The notes: a model not told the origin generated them from the sequence alone. Counted from the first letter of the stretch, positions 51,106 to 62,655 are shown. The stretch: DNA of 64,000 bases from Rutpela maculata (GCA_936432065.2 OW386285.2:183024301-183088300); one strand, 5' to 3'. Made by a program: numbers and translations.

Positions 51106-51385
51106 ATGAATTCCAATAAATTCTGCGTGTTCAAATGTGAAAATGTGCCAGATAAAGCATGGCTCTTCACTGAAGAAAAATTACGGCAGTGCCATGAAAA
51201 ACTGCGTGTTCGTAGAACATTACAAATGAAATACAGCGACATTGATCTTCCCGATTACATCACTGAAGTTCATGGATATCATTCCATTTGTTGTAAAAAC
51301 TTCATGGCGATTGCAAAGAAATATTTGGAGAAATACGATGAATTGAAAAATCCGAGAACACCGGCGTCATTTGCGAGTGTCTCAG
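51106..51385 (+). CDS. zinc-finger-like protein of the long-TIR element, exon 1
   Basis: From ATG 51106 the exon encodes about 93 residues opening MNSNKFCVFKCENVPDKAW. Cysteines in FCVFKC and a later HSICCKNF could bind one zinc ion, a layout seen in short N-terminal fingers of insect transposon-linked proteins. It ends TCAG|GTAAGT. The promoter region (50718-51105) contains a pyrimidine-rich stretch and TCATATATAT about 30 bases upstream of the ATG. No TIR sequence is included. Confidence 0.6.
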
Positions 51386-51497
51386 GTAAGTTGAATTCTC
51401 CTTGCATAACCATATGTATTTTATGCGTCATATCCACGATCGTGGTCATATCCATCGTTCCTCAGTCAAAATTTTTTTTTTTTATTGAAATTGGTAG

Positions 51498-51802
51498 CTC
51501 CGTCAACATCATCCGGACCACAATCATCAGGAGAAAAAAAATCAACTGACGAAGCCAGTGTCAGTGGCAACGTTGAACGTCCAACGGATAATTCTTCACT
51601 CTCTGCAATGTCCGTTGAAGAACAGGAAACAAGTGGTGAGCAGGATGGCAATAGGGTTTGTTTTTTTTTTGCAAAAAGGCTCGAAAAATTGCGAATTATC
51701 GTGTTGTACCTTTGTATAATTCCATTAATGACGAAAAATTAAAAAATGATATTTTGATCAACGCTGTTGGCTTGAACGATCGTGATAGTGATAAGTCCGA
51801 AG
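51498..51802 (+). pseudogene. same gene, exon 2 with a frameshift in a T run
   Basis: The acceptor TTGGTAG|CTCC joins exon 1 in frame (AG..CT gives Ala). The exon encodes a Ser/Thr/Glu-rich stretch. A run of ten T at 51661-51670 then shifts the frame by one base; beyond it the other frame continues CKKARKIANYRVV to the donor GAAG|GTAATT. Lengths of the three exons total 668, one base short of a whole number of codons. The lesion is in a homopolymer, so it may be a sequencing error or a true loss. Confidence 0.55.
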
Positions 51803-51865
51803 GTAATTTCGAATACAATTTCGATAATATATCAATTTTATTAAATTATTGATTTTATTTTTCAG

Positions 51866-51948
51866 CTGAAGATGATGACACAATCTATGACAGCGACGAG
51901 GACATTGAATTTGACGACATAGAAAGCGACGGCTATTCAACGGAATAA
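51866..51948 (+). CDS. same gene, exon 3 (acidic C-terminus)
   Basis: The acceptor TTATTTTTCAG|CTGAAG continues in frame from the shifted part of exon 2. It encodes an acidic tail (AEDDDTIYDSDEDIEFDD..) that stops at TAA 51946. Two good introns and preserved phase support a real gene. The function is unknown: it may be a captured gene or an accessory protein of the mobile element. Confidence 0.55.
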
Positions 51949-52682
51949 TTTTGTACACGATTAATATTAAATTAAAATTGATATTCGTAGCCGATTAGTA
52001 TTAAAGATATATATTGTATTAGGAGTAGAAATAAATTTCATTTTGATAGTTATAAAATTAATCGTCATATTTTATCATTAATAAAATTACGGCATTAAAA
52101 ATATGTATATCTTCCTAATTGTCTTCTGGCAATTGTCCAATGGTGTCACGAAATATTCTAAATTATGTTGACAAATCGCCAGAAGTGCACCTAGTGAGAT
52201 AAAACATCAAATATAAAAAAAATTGATCCATTGAGTGGGCCACCGACGCACATAGTATCGCTAATATCTTTGTTATTCTTCCACTTAGCCTTCTGGCGTT
52301 TTGCAGGTAATCCAGTTTCAAGTCACAGAATAAGTATAGAAATTGCCAGAAGTGCACCGAGTGACATAATTATTGGCGAAATTTTCGCAACATTAGCGCC
52401 TTCTGGCGGGTCTTTATCTTCCACCTAGCCTTCTGGCAATTTTTTCTGTACTTACTTGTATCATCTCCGATTACTCTGCAAATTTTCAGCACTGCACCTT
52501 ATGAAAAAATTCACGCAAAAAAATTGCATATTTAACCCTCTACCCTTACGTTATTCTTCCAGGGTGCCTTCTGGCGGCCCGTCTCACGCTATGTCGGTAA
52601 CAATCGAACCTGTAAATGCTAAAATTTACACTGCACCGAGTGACCCGATCCCCCACGTAGCCAGCTCTCCGTCTATAATAAA

Positions 52683-53058
52683 GACGCTAATTAAGCATTA
52701 GGACATATTTTTTATCCAAAACACTATTATGAAATGAATATTTGAAAAATTGTAGCTATGTTTTAAAATACTTAGAACTCAGCATACCAATATCTTTGTT
52801 AACATGGAGTGCTTTGGAATAGATTTGACAATTGCATCGAATGTCAAATTAAACTTAAACATGGCTGCACAATAATTAACTATTGCTGATAAAATTGAAA
52901 TAATAAGAATTGTCATATACATTTCAAAGCACTCCATGTTAACAAAGATATTGGTATGCCGAGTTCTAAGTATTTTAAAAAATAGCCACCATTTTTCAAA
53001 TATTCATTTCATAATAGTGTTGTGGATAAAAAATGTGGCCTAATGCTTAATTAGCGTC
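52683..53058. mobile_element. MITE, 376 bp, with about 140-bp TIRs
   Basis: The left arm starts GACGCTAATTAAGCATTAGG and the right arm ends CCTAATGCTTAATTAGCGTC, and similarity extends about 140 bp inwards through AACATGGAGTGCTTTG. The short centre contains ATGGCTGCACAATAA followed by a stretch encoding LTIADKIEIIRIV, possibly the N-terminus of a lost transposase. It lies five bases from the end of the long-TIR element. Confidence 0.8.
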
Positions 53059-53431
53059 ATTATTACACCACTACCAAGTTGTGTAAATATCCGACAATAA
53101 ATAACTCGAATAGTAGGGTGATTATTATTGAAATCTTAGATATGATTTTTTTGTAGAGGAATAAATATTTTTTAACGAAATTTGGTATACAGGGGTTTTA
53201 GGTCATGCCGAACAAGATTCTGTAAAAACAAAAACCCTATCTCAATGGCTAATATAAATTCCTAATTTTTGCCAAATTTTTTTGATCATAGTAGGCGTAT
53301 TTAATTTTGAAAAAAAAATTTTTAAATAACTTTTTAATTACAATCTGAAGCAAAAGAAGTATACCAAATTTGATCTAAATCGACCAACAAACGGCCGAGA
53401 TATTGGGGTGTAGTGATGAAAAGTGAGACAC
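53059..53431. other. AT-rich intergenic sequence, no gene
   Basis: No coding signal. It contains GTGAGACACACTGTATGTATTTATTGG near the right end, leading directly into the next inverted-repeat element. Confidence 0.5.
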
Positions 53432-54677
53432 ACTGTATGTATTTATTGGAGCTGAAATAGAATCAAACTTTAAGAAGAAAAGGTTCTATGCAAATTTTCA
53501 CATAAATTGATAGTTTTTAAGTTATAACGACTTCAAAATTGCAAGTGCTTTAAATGAGCAAAAAAATTTGAACATCTAGGTAATGCTACATCCTAACGAA
53601 AAACTGTATTTGAGATAATTTCTTTAATTTACTGGCTAATTAGAGTAACAAAATGGCGACCTTTTTATATAAAAAAATATAAATACGCTCATTTTTACAT
53701 CATAACTTCTTTACTTCTTATGCTACAGGAACGAGTAAAAAATAATTTGAAAGCGCAATTAATTGTCTTTAATTTCATTTCTTAGTATGCGTGACGTAGG
53801 TGTCTCAATTTCTGAGATATTTAACATTTAAACTGCATTTTACGACTTATAAACGTTCGGACGCCATTTGTAAACTTTCATATCTCCGAAACTATTAAAT
53901 CTATATAAATAAATAAACAAGCTAAATTCATTATCAGTTTATGAGCTTTATTTTTAGTCTCTACCCATTTTTCAATAAAACTAATATTTATTGAGATACC
54001 TATTTGGAAAAGGAAAATATCTTTTTATCGAAAATACCTTTATAGTTTAAACTGTATTTTTTTCTAAAGCAAGTGCTGTATACAAACCAAAAAATTTAAC
54101 ATCTACGTCATGCTATATATTAATGAGAAACAGTGTTTGAAATTCCTTTTTTTAATTACTGGCTAATTACAGTAACAAAATGGCGACGTTGTTTAAAAAA
54201 AAAATGTGTAGACGCACATTGCTTCGGTCATAACTTCTTTGTTTTTTATGCTATAGAAACAAATAAAAAAACAGTTGATAGCTTAATTAATAACCAATTA
54301 TTCTACTTACTAGCATCCTTGACGTATGTGTCACAGTTTCTGAGATATTTAACTCTCACTCTAAATAATTATCTTATGAACACTTGGACGCCAAATGTAA
54401 ACATAAATATCTCCGAAATTATTAATCCTACATCAATAAACAAAAAATATAATTAATTCCCAGTTTGTACTTTATGTAATTGGTCTGTAACATTTTTTCT
54501 ATAAAGTAATACTTTTCGAGATATCTGACGAAAGCCGTTTGGAAACTTTTTTTTTTTAAACTAAAATCGCAATTTTGAAGTTGTTATAACTTAAAAACTA
54601 TAAATTTGTGTGAAAAATTGCATAGAACCTTTTCTTCTTAAAATTTGATTCTACTTCAGCTCCAATAAATATATATA
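53432..54677. mobile_element. foldback element with about 115-bp TIRs and an internal tandem duplication
   Basis: The left arm (about 53432-53545: TATTTATTGGAGCTGAA .. AGTTATAACGACTTC) pairs with the right arm (about 54565-54677: GAAGTTGTTATAACTT .. CAGCTCCAATAAATA). Between them a unit of roughly 500 bp occurs twice (from about 53565 and 54085), each with ACTGGCTAATTA, GTAACAAAATGGCGAC and CATAACTTCTTT. No gene is seen. Confidence 0.7.
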
Positions 54678-54693
54678 TATATACTTTTTAAGT

Positions 54694-54717
54694 GCCACCC
54701 CCCTGAGAGGGGGTGGC
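54694..54717. other. G/C hairpin
   Basis: GCCACCCCC-CTGAGA-GGGGGTGGC is a perfect 9-bp stem in AT-rich surroundings. Nothing indicates transcription, so its role, if any, is unknown. Confidence 0.6.
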
Positions 54718-56145
54718 ATCTACCCCCTATAAATTAGCAAGCCCCCACACAATATAGAAACTTTTCTATGAAGCTTATGCTTCCAAAATGAACGAAATCC
54801 ATTCAATATGACATTATTCCGAAGTTTTGCATATTTTTATCTCTAGCTACTGTACTATAATAATAATAATTATTTTTATTAGTGCAAGCATATAACATAT
54901 AATCAATAAAAGAAAATATTAAATTTTTGCTTGCCATACTTAAAAGGGAACTTTGTGCTTTATAGTACGTCGGGTACATGGCTATATAAGCCAAAAATCT
55001 GCACTTTTTGATTGGGATGTGCCACTCTCTGTGGTCATAGTTGCTGCCAAAAGGTAACTTTCTAGATAGGGAGCCACTTTAAAATCCGTGCAACACCAAA
55101 ATGGCGACCATTAAAGATGGCTGCCATTAGCCACAATGAATGTTTTTTTATCTCAGCTCCTAATGGTTCGATTTCTATTTTCTTTTTTTTTTGTTTGAAA
55201 GCTCTTGTAAAGAAGACACTTTTTTGTCCCTATACGTTTATCTGTACACTTTAAGGGTTCTGCGCAATTTAAAAAAATATATATTTTTTAATTTTTAAAG
55301 ATATTTCTTTGCACAGTGGGACAAACTGAATCTGAAATCTTATTTCATATAATGCAACTTTCAATTGATGTTAACTTGGGACAGCTGGTACGTAGTAAAG
55401 GTCATTGTAATAACTTTTTCAAAATTAAGCCTATAAGTATTATAGTGACAGTGAAATAAAATTTACCCCTTTGCATATTTTTATTTTACTGTTAATAAGG
55501 CAATACTTTAAAAGTGGAAAACAAAAAATGAGGACAAATTCAAAATATTTAAATACTTATAGGCCTACCACGGAGTAATTACATTATCAGTTATTAATAA
55601 TTAATGTCTATTTGCATAAAAATATAACCTAATATTTTATTAGGTTCTTCTAATATATCTTCAAATTCGTAACAATGAATAATAAAAAACGTAACTGTTA
55701 TATTATTTTGGCGTTCAAAGAATGAATATATTTCCTTTAATAGCTGGCCCTCCATTAGCGTCTCTACTGTAAACAGTAATGGTAGTGGCGCAGTATAGCA
55801 AGTACTCCTATTATATTGTGCTTCGTTACGATGCATGCGTCAAAGAAATATATTATAAAAATATAACCTACTGAGGCCCGATTACATTGGCAACATCGCT
55901 GGGACGGAGAACGAACGCTAGCTATATTCTTATATACAGCGGGCTTTGAAAGGATCAGTAAATATATCCGGGCTCTGAAATATGCCATGTTTATATAATT
56001 GAAATAAAAATAATAATTAGTGGCTTCCTATTAGAAAAGATTCATAACAATCGCCATATTTAATAAATTTGTTTATTTATACACTCGGGAAATGCCGGGC
56101 TTATGAACGACCTGTCGATATATCGGGCTACACAATATACCGTCT

Positions 56146-56149
<4 letters not shown>
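54718..56149. other. AT-rich sequence, no gene recognised
   Basis: Short minus-strand frames (54803-54994, 55594-55836, 55764-55988) lack any recognisable domain. No paired terminal repeats were found. Confidence 0.5.

Positions 56150-56209
<60 letters not shown>
56150..56209. repeat. (TA)n microsatellite
   Basis: About 30 uninterrupted TA units after GTCTATACA. It is self-complementary and can extrude as a cruciform. Confidence 0.95.
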
Positions 56210-56212
<3 letters not shown>

Positions 56213-57111
56213 AAAAATTGAAATATATTAATCAACAATTTTTTTTTGGATTATTAATTTCAATTTTAAATGAAAGAAAAAAATGACATTTAAAAAAAAA
56301 TGATCGATACATTTCCATTAAAATAGACCATTGATATTATTCGATTTCTAATCTAAATAAAAACAAACAGTTTAAAAAATAAAATTGGATAAATTAAATA
56401 ATAAATAATTGAACCATTTTTTAATGGATAACAATTAGAAGAAAATATTTCATTCTTAAAACAAAATGTATGATCCATTCTATATTAAATTAATCTTATG
56501 AAAAGTTAAAATAAGAGTTATTAAAAACAAATTTGTTAACAATTTGTAGGAGCATTTGTTCACCAAAACATACACCACCGCTGCATTGAGATATATAGAC
56601 TAGTTCTCAAATTCAAAACCGTGTTAATGCTTGATAAAGCTCGTGAAAATATGAGTGAGAGCTCATTGGATTCGGAATGACATCTAGAAAAATGTGCAAA
56701 AGTTTCAAATCCGCATATAAACAATTGCAAAAGTTATGAACAAATGAAGATTGAAAAAATAACGATTTTCGTTTTTTGCAAATAACTCGAAAACTATTAA
56801 TATTTAAGAAAATTTAAAGAAAGATTCTCAAAGAGGAATGAATTTCCAATAAAAAAGTCCCAACTACCGAAACTCTAAGTCTATTATTAATAATTTTAAT
56901 TTAATGTTGAAAATAGAGCTCTGCGCGGCGAACACTAAGCCGTTACGATGCTCTGAAACCGGCCGTAATAAGTAAAAATATTTTTTATTATTATTAAATA
57001 TTAATTTAAAGATTTTAAAAAATTATGGTATTATTTAGACACTTAAAGGAACAATATCCCGTTGGAAAAAAATTGTTTCACCTATGTTTCATAAAATGAG
57101 CCTATTGTTTT

Positions 57112-57626
57112 GAGTTTTGCTCGAAAACTATGCATTTTTCCTATAAACACGTCAATAGAAAAGTTGTAGAGAATTAAATTTCCAATCGAAATGGCACCTT
57201 CAGAAGTCAAAATTTTTTTTTTTTACAAAAATACGCCCAGAAAACAAAAAAAAAACGAAAAAATGCAGTTCTTTATTTTTTTTTTATTTTAGCCTGTAAC
57301 TTTTTTCGGGTACATTTAGGCATAGACATTGCTGCATAAAAAAAGCTGGCGTTTTACCGTTAAAATGATTATTAACGGGTAAAACGCCAGCTTTTTTTTA
57401 TGCAGAATGTCTATGCATAAATGTACCCGAAAAAAAGTTACAGGCTAAAATAAAAAAAAAAATAAAAAATTGCATCTTTTCGTTTTTTGTTTGTTTTCTG
57501 GGCGTATTTTTGTAAAATTAAAAAAAAATTACTTCTGAAGGCGCCATTTCGATAGGAAATTTAATTCTTTACAACTTTTCTATTGGCGTGTTTATAGGAA
57601 AAATGCATAGTTTTCCAGTAAAACTC
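57112..57626. mobile_element. palindromic element nested in the foldback (first)
   Basis: It begins GAGTTTTGCTCGAAAACTATGC and ends GCATAGTTTTCCAGTAAAACTC, and the arms match inward to the centre GGCGTTTTACCGTTAA..TTAACGGGTAAAACGCC near 57350-57393. Each arm is about 240 bp, essentially a single hairpin. Confidence 0.8.
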
Positions 57627-57798
57627 AAAAATGTGAAAAGTGGACCTTTTTACTTCGATCTCAAAAACGCACCACTTTAAATGGTAGCACTCAGCGGTTT
57701 TCTCATATTTTGGGGTCAATTGAACATAAGAAACAATAAAAACCCTTTAACGTTTTAGTTCCTTTCAACTCTTTTTTTTTTGACATAGACAATAGCCT

Positions 57799-58358
57799 AA
57801 AAATATTGTGATTAAAAATTTAAAAAATTTCTTAAAAAAATTTTTTTAATTGTTTAAATTTTTTCCCTTTTTTCATTATTTAAACAAATTATTAAGAAAA
57901 AAATTATTCTTAAACTTCATTATTTGCAATTTTCTACAAGATGGAAAAAAGAAAAAATGTTTTGTCTTAATTTATTTGTTTATTTAATAAACAATTTGTT
58001 ATTAACAATCGCCGAATGTGTTTATATTCTTTTTAGATAGAAAAAAATAACAAAAACTACCGTATACATAAACATGTTAAATTTATTTTTTTTTACATGT
58101 TTATGTATACGGTTGTTTTTGTTATTTTTTTTTATCAAAAAATATTCGGCGATTGTTATAACAAATTGTTTATTAAATAAACAAATAAATTAAGAAAAAA
58201 ATTTCTTTTTTTCATCTTGTAGATAATTGCAAATAATAAATTTTAAGAAAAAAATTTTTTCTTAATAATTTGTTTAAATAATGAAAAAGAAAAAATATTA
58301 TAAACAATTAAAAAAAAATTTTAAGAAATTTTTTTTATTTTTAATCACAATATTTTAT
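57799..58358. mobile_element. palindromic element nested in the foldback (second)
   Basis: The arms start near AAAATATTGTGATTAAAAAT and end ATTTTTAATCACAATATTTT, with the centre CCGTATACATAAACATGT .. ACATGTTTATGTATACGG near 58060-58120. It is highly A/T-rich. Confidence 0.75.
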
Positions 58359-59186
58359 AACAAATAAAATGGCAAAAAATTTTTTTTCCAAAATAATAGC
58401 AATAAAAAATTAAAGTTTATGTAATCTTACAGTACTTTTAAATATAAAAACAGTAATAATAATTAAAAATAAAGAAAAAATTTAGTCCTCTCTTTTTTAT
58501 TTTTTAGTTTTTTGTTAGGTGAAATAATTAATAACTAATAGAGTATAACAATTAAAAACATCGCAATGTCATAAGCCCATAAAGTATAGTTGACATAAAT
58601 TCCTCACGAAGAGAAATAATTTTCGTGGCTTCAGTTTAACAATTATCCGACTTGAAATATAAACGCAAACTCTAAAAAAATTTGTTAATTAACAATAGGC
58701 TCATTTTATGAAAAATCGATAAAACAATTTTTTTCCAACGCGGTATTGTTCCATTAAGTGTCTAAATAATACCATAATTTAAAAAAAAATTTAAATTAAT
58801 ATTTAATAACATAAAAAAATATGTTTACTTATTACGGCCGGTTTCAGAGCATCGTAACAGCTTAGTGTTCGCCGTGCGGAGCTCTATTTTCTACATTAAA
58901 TTAAAATTATTAATACCTAATAGAGATAGAGTTTCGGGAGTTCGGCTTTTTTATTGGAAATTCATTCCTCTTTAAGAATCGTTCTTTCAATTTTCTTAAA
59001 TATTAATAGTTTTCGAGTTATTTGCAAAAAACGAAACTCGTTATTTTTTCAATCTTCATTTGTTTACAACTTTTTATGTGCGGGTTTGAAACTTTTGCAC
59101 ATTTTTCTGTCATTCCGAATCCACTAATATTTTTACGAGCTTTATCAAGCATTAACACAGCCTTGAACTTGTGAACTAGTCTAATA

Positions 59187-59550
59187 GGGCATCTGCATCA
59201 TATACCTAACATAACCTTAAATTTTAAGTTTTTCAAGTCTATTCTCATTTTTAATGTTTGTATACGCATTTTTAGCTTGGAGCCGGTACTGGCTCCAAGC
59301 AAATATTTAAAAATTCACGTAAATAATTTTTCAATATTGTTGATTAATAGAAATAGACTGCTAATTACAGGTTAGATTTCCAACCTACAAAAAGAGGCCT
59401 ATTTTATTAGGACATAAACATTACACTGAACTAGATTTTAGTTGAAAATACGGGTACCAGGCAGAAATTTTAATAATAGCTGCGTAATACTCTTAAATCT
59501 TAAGAAACACATATTTTTGAGGTTAGCTGTGACGTCACGTGCAGATGCCC
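59187..59550. mobile_element. MITE, 364 bp, TA target duplication
   Basis: The ends GGGCATCTGCA and TGCAGATGCCC form an 11-bp inverted repeat flanked by TA at 59185-59186 and 59551-59552. TA duplications are typical of Tc1/mariner. It contains a perfect hairpin GCTTGGAGCC-GGTACT-GGCTCCAAGC at 59275-59300 and a TGACGTCA word. It inserted next to the right end of the foldback complex. Confidence 0.75.
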
Positions 59551-59552
59551 TA

Positions 59553-61464
59553 TAGATGTTACGTATGCGCGTCTTGTAGGAAACGCAGCAGCTACGAAAC
59601 AATTTTATCTTTGTCGTACGCATTCTTTATTTCTTTTCAGTTATCGTGACGTCACAAGAGCAGTGTCTTACGTTTGGAAAAAAATTAAACAGGTAATTAA
59701 ATTCATACCTGCTTGAAAATGAAGGGTAAAAAAAATTTCAAAAGCAAATGTTCAGTATATTAAATGATGAACAGAATGGTATAAAAGAAAATCGTTTCAC
59801 CGTTCCAAGTGGTTTTAATTGAAAATAAAAAAATTAAAATTTTTATAACTTTTTTTATTAACAATTTAAAAAAACATCCATTTCGCTGAAACGAAAGTTT
59901 ATATTTTTCTGAGTAAATAGGAAAAGAAAAAATTTAAATTCATTAACTTTTCAGCTCGCTATGATTTTTTAAAGTTGTACATGTCATCCCTTAACTTCTA
60001 ACCACCCTAACTCTGTTAATTTTAAAAATACCAAAAAAGTCAAGAGATCATTTTTGTGTAAAATTTCTTGCTTTATAATTTTTATTTGAAACTTTTTTTA
60101 CTAGCTTTTACACATTTTGAGTAATTTAAAAAAAACACTTTATTATAATTTGTTTCACCCCTTCCCGGGGGTTCCAAAAAAAATGTCTTTCATTAATCGT
60201 GTTCTAATACATCAAAGTAACTTATATCAAAAATTCAAGTATTTACCTCAAAATTTTGATTTGTCGACTTATTTAATTGGACTAATATTTACACTCCAAA
60301 TGAAACGAAATTTTGAGGTTATGATTCTGACATCGGCCATATCGCGCATTCTCGGGTAAATTTAAAGGTTTTATTACATCACCAGTAGTGATGATCACGG
60401 AATTTCAGGGGCGGACTTGGTTAATTTTATAATTACATAATAAAATATATGGAAATTTCTACAAAAAATAAAGAACTTTGGCAGCCTTTGTTTTTAAAAC
60501 TAGGACACAGGTAATCGAAAATCTGTATATGGAGAAGACAATCAAAGTGCTTTGAACATATTATGATTAGAAAATAACTAAAAAGTGTGTAGGTATCCCA
60601 CGGAACAATTTTAGTTTCTTAAATGTATACAAGGGTGCTATAAAACTATTTATAAAATACCTTGAAAGATCTATTTTGCTGTAACAATATCCTTAATACC
60701 ATCATAAAGCGACTTGTAGACTAAAAGGGCCCACCCTTATGAAGGTTGTTAAAGCCTTTTTAAATTCCATCATAAAACTCCTTAGTGAGGCATAGTGCTG
60801 CTCTTGAAAACCTTGTTCGGGCCGTTTTAAAACCTTTCTTAAAACCTATTTTAAAGCTGTCAGAAGCTTTTCTATTAACTTCCTGAATTTCTAGAAAACA
60901 CCTTGAAGGCTACCTTAAAACTGGTTTTTAAAACCGTATTAGAACTGAGAAGCTATAAGAATGTCCACGAAGGAATCCAAATAATTTTAGTATTGCATTT
61001 ATTTTTTCTAAACTGATTTAAGCAAACACACCATCAGATTGATTGAAGATAAAATGGAATTTGAAATGTATAAAACGTAGAGCACTATAACCTCTCTCTA
61101 AGGCCGATTTAAAAGGTAATAAAAAGCCATCAGGTATGACAAAAAAATTAAAACCAACGGCAGTTTATTGTTAAAACTACATAAGAAAGGCCCAAAAAAC
61201 AAGAGCCCCTCAGAAATAATAATGATTTTAATATCCATACAAAATTTGCATAGACACACGTAATCAGCAAATTTAAAAAAGTGGGCTGCTTCTTGGTTCC
61301 CACGGTAATTTTCAGTCGTTTCTTGTAATTCTACCTTAATTTGCTAACGAAAAACTGAAAAAGTGATAATTATTGATAATTATAATTGTGAGATTGACCT
61401 TGAATATTTTTATATAACAAGAAAAACATGGCCGGCCAACTAAAAAACTAATTGTCATTTTACA
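59553..61464. other. AT-rich sequence, no gene recognised
   Basis: An 80-aa frame at 60117-60359 shows no domain. Between 60640 and 60960 the words CCTTAAAACC, TTTTAAAACC and CCTTGAAAG recur at short spacing, a diffuse internal repetition without clear boundaries. Confidence 0.5.
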
Positions 61465-61645
61465 GTCCTCTCCAGTGTTGCCAGGTCTAGTGAAATTTCA
61501 CTAGATCTGGTGATTTTTTTTAAATCTAGTGATTTAGTGAAAACTTTTATGAAAATGCCCATTTTTAATGATTTTTGAATCATCCAATTTATTGAAATTC
61601 GAGTTGCGATCCATTTAATACAAAACTGTTCACGTTAATCGCTAC

Positions 61646-61753
61646 GCAACAAACACAAAAGATCGGCCCATCAGCGGGCCATCACTGGGCCAGAAATGAA
61701 ACTTCTGGCCCTGTGATGGCCCACTGGAGGGCCGACCTTTTGTGTTTGTAGGG
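61646..61753. mobile_element. hairpin MITE, 108 bp, copy 2
   Basis: Almost identical to the copy at 32314-32423, with the same ATGAAAC loop; two changes (CACTGGAGG for CAATGGAGG, GCCGACC for GCCAACC) lie in the right arm. It is flanked by TAC at 61643-61645 and 61754-61756, a 3-bp duplication. The left tip has GC where copy 1 has CCCC. It inserted at the left terminus of the MITE at 61757. Confidence 0.85.
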
Positions 61754-61756
61754 TAC

Positions 61757-62010
61757 CACGGTCAGTAAACTCTACGGTTACCTCAATCAGCAGCTCTTAG
61801 ACGAGAGAGACGCGCGGAGCGGGGAATCGAATGAAAGAGACAGACATATCTGATTTCCGTGCAAAAGACACAGACAAAGATGCCTGTAGTGTCTACAGCT
61901 GACGTAGACTGTAGACCCTAACAGAATATCTTTCATTCAATTCCCCGCTCCGAGAGTCTCTCTCGTCTAAAAGCGGCTAATTGAGGTAACCGTATAGTTT
62001 ATTGACCGTG
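61757..62010. mobile_element. MITE, about 254 bp, 8-bp target duplication
   Basis: The arms CACGGTCAGTAAACTCTACG and the inverted right end (finishing ATTGACCGTG) pair for about 85 bp, through CGAGAGAGAC and GGAGCGGGGAAT. AATCGCTA lies at 61637-61644, before the inserted hairpin MITE, and at 62011-62018, so the 8-bp duplication brackets both elements. The superfamily is open (8 bp fits hAT, P or Merlin). Confidence 0.8.
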
Positions 62011-62328
62011 AATCGCTATAATCGAATAGCCTGGGCTCGTTGCCCTCTAGCGTCTCGTAGACAAACAGTACTTTCTAGTTACAAACCATTTAATACAATA
62101 CAGAGTACGAAGTCTGGCAACGAAATAATCAGATAGAGGACGCTCAAAGCTATGCTGTGCTCAGAGAGCTCAAGAAAATTACGTGTCCTACAGACACTGC
62201 AACTTTTGAAAATTAAAGATGAGAGCTTTACTTTCAAATCTAGTGAAATTTTAGTAAGGTTTAGTAAATTTTTTTAAAGTGTCGTCTGATAACTTTTAAA
62301 ATTTTGATCTGGCAACACTGGTCCTCTC

Positions 62329-62653
62329 ATTAAACTAACTATATATTCTAATAATAGAACATTTACTCTAAATGAAGCCCTTTTAGTCTTTTTGTATACT
62401 ATCACAAATAATCCCTGCCTTACAAAAATGCAAATGCACTTGGCGAAGATCACATGGACCTGATAAAAGCTGTAATAAAACGTTTGGGACGTTGACATTT
62501 GATACAAAAAACTTAAAACTTAACCTCAAAATAATTTGTATGTGTGTGTGTTTTAACAATCTGTTTCAAATGGCCACTCTTTTTTATTTTCTGCCACCTT
62601 TCCAAAAAAGACCCTATTACACATCGGTAAGTCGTGAAATGCTTTTAATTAAT

Positions 62654-62655
<2 letters not shown>
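62329..62655. other. AT-rich flank, no gene
   Basis: Only a short minus-strand frame (62274-62507) overlaps this stretch. No repeat structure is seen before the microsatellite. Confidence 0.5.

Larger units (their letters stand above)
50074..52677. mobile_element. 2.6 kb element with about 640-bp terminal inverted repeats
   Basis: The left arm is 50074-50717 and the right arm about 52034-52677, in opposite orientation and nearly identical; only scattered single differences are seen (for example GACCCACC against GACCCGCC). The tips read TATAGTCTAAGAGC and GCTCTCCGTCTATA. Each arm carries several GCCAGAAGGC words. Between the arms lies one three-exon gene without any transposase motif. Insertion was near CACACACGTA of the tandem duplication. 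The right flank does not continue that repeat, so a TA duplication is possible but unproven. Confidence 0.8.
56597..59182. mobile_element. large foldback complex with two palindromes in its loop
   Basis: The outer arms pair 56597-57108 with 58693-59182 in opposite orientation: GACTAGTTC, TTAATGCTTGATAAAGCTCGT, GAACACTAAGC, GAAACCGGCCGTAATAAG and CATAAAATGAGCCTATTG all recur inverted. The loop holds two further palindromes, listed separately. The arms have diverged by many substitutions and small indels, so this is older than the long-TIR element. No coding sequence is seen. Confidence 0.75.
61473..62320. mobile_element. hAT-like non-autonomous element, 848 bp
   Basis: The TIRs CAGTGTTGCCAG (61473-61484) and CTGGCAACACTG (62309-62320) have the sequence and position expected for hAT ends. 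The flanks carry a perfect 8-bp duplication GTCCTCTC (61465-61472 and 62321-62328), as in hAT. Inside the left part CTAGTGAAATTTCACTAG forms a palindrome. There is no transposase frame. A second MITE is nested in it. Confidence 0.88.

Noticed and set aside
60117..60359. 80-aa open frame
   Set aside because: AT-rich, no domain, no splice or promoter support, no conserved neighbour.
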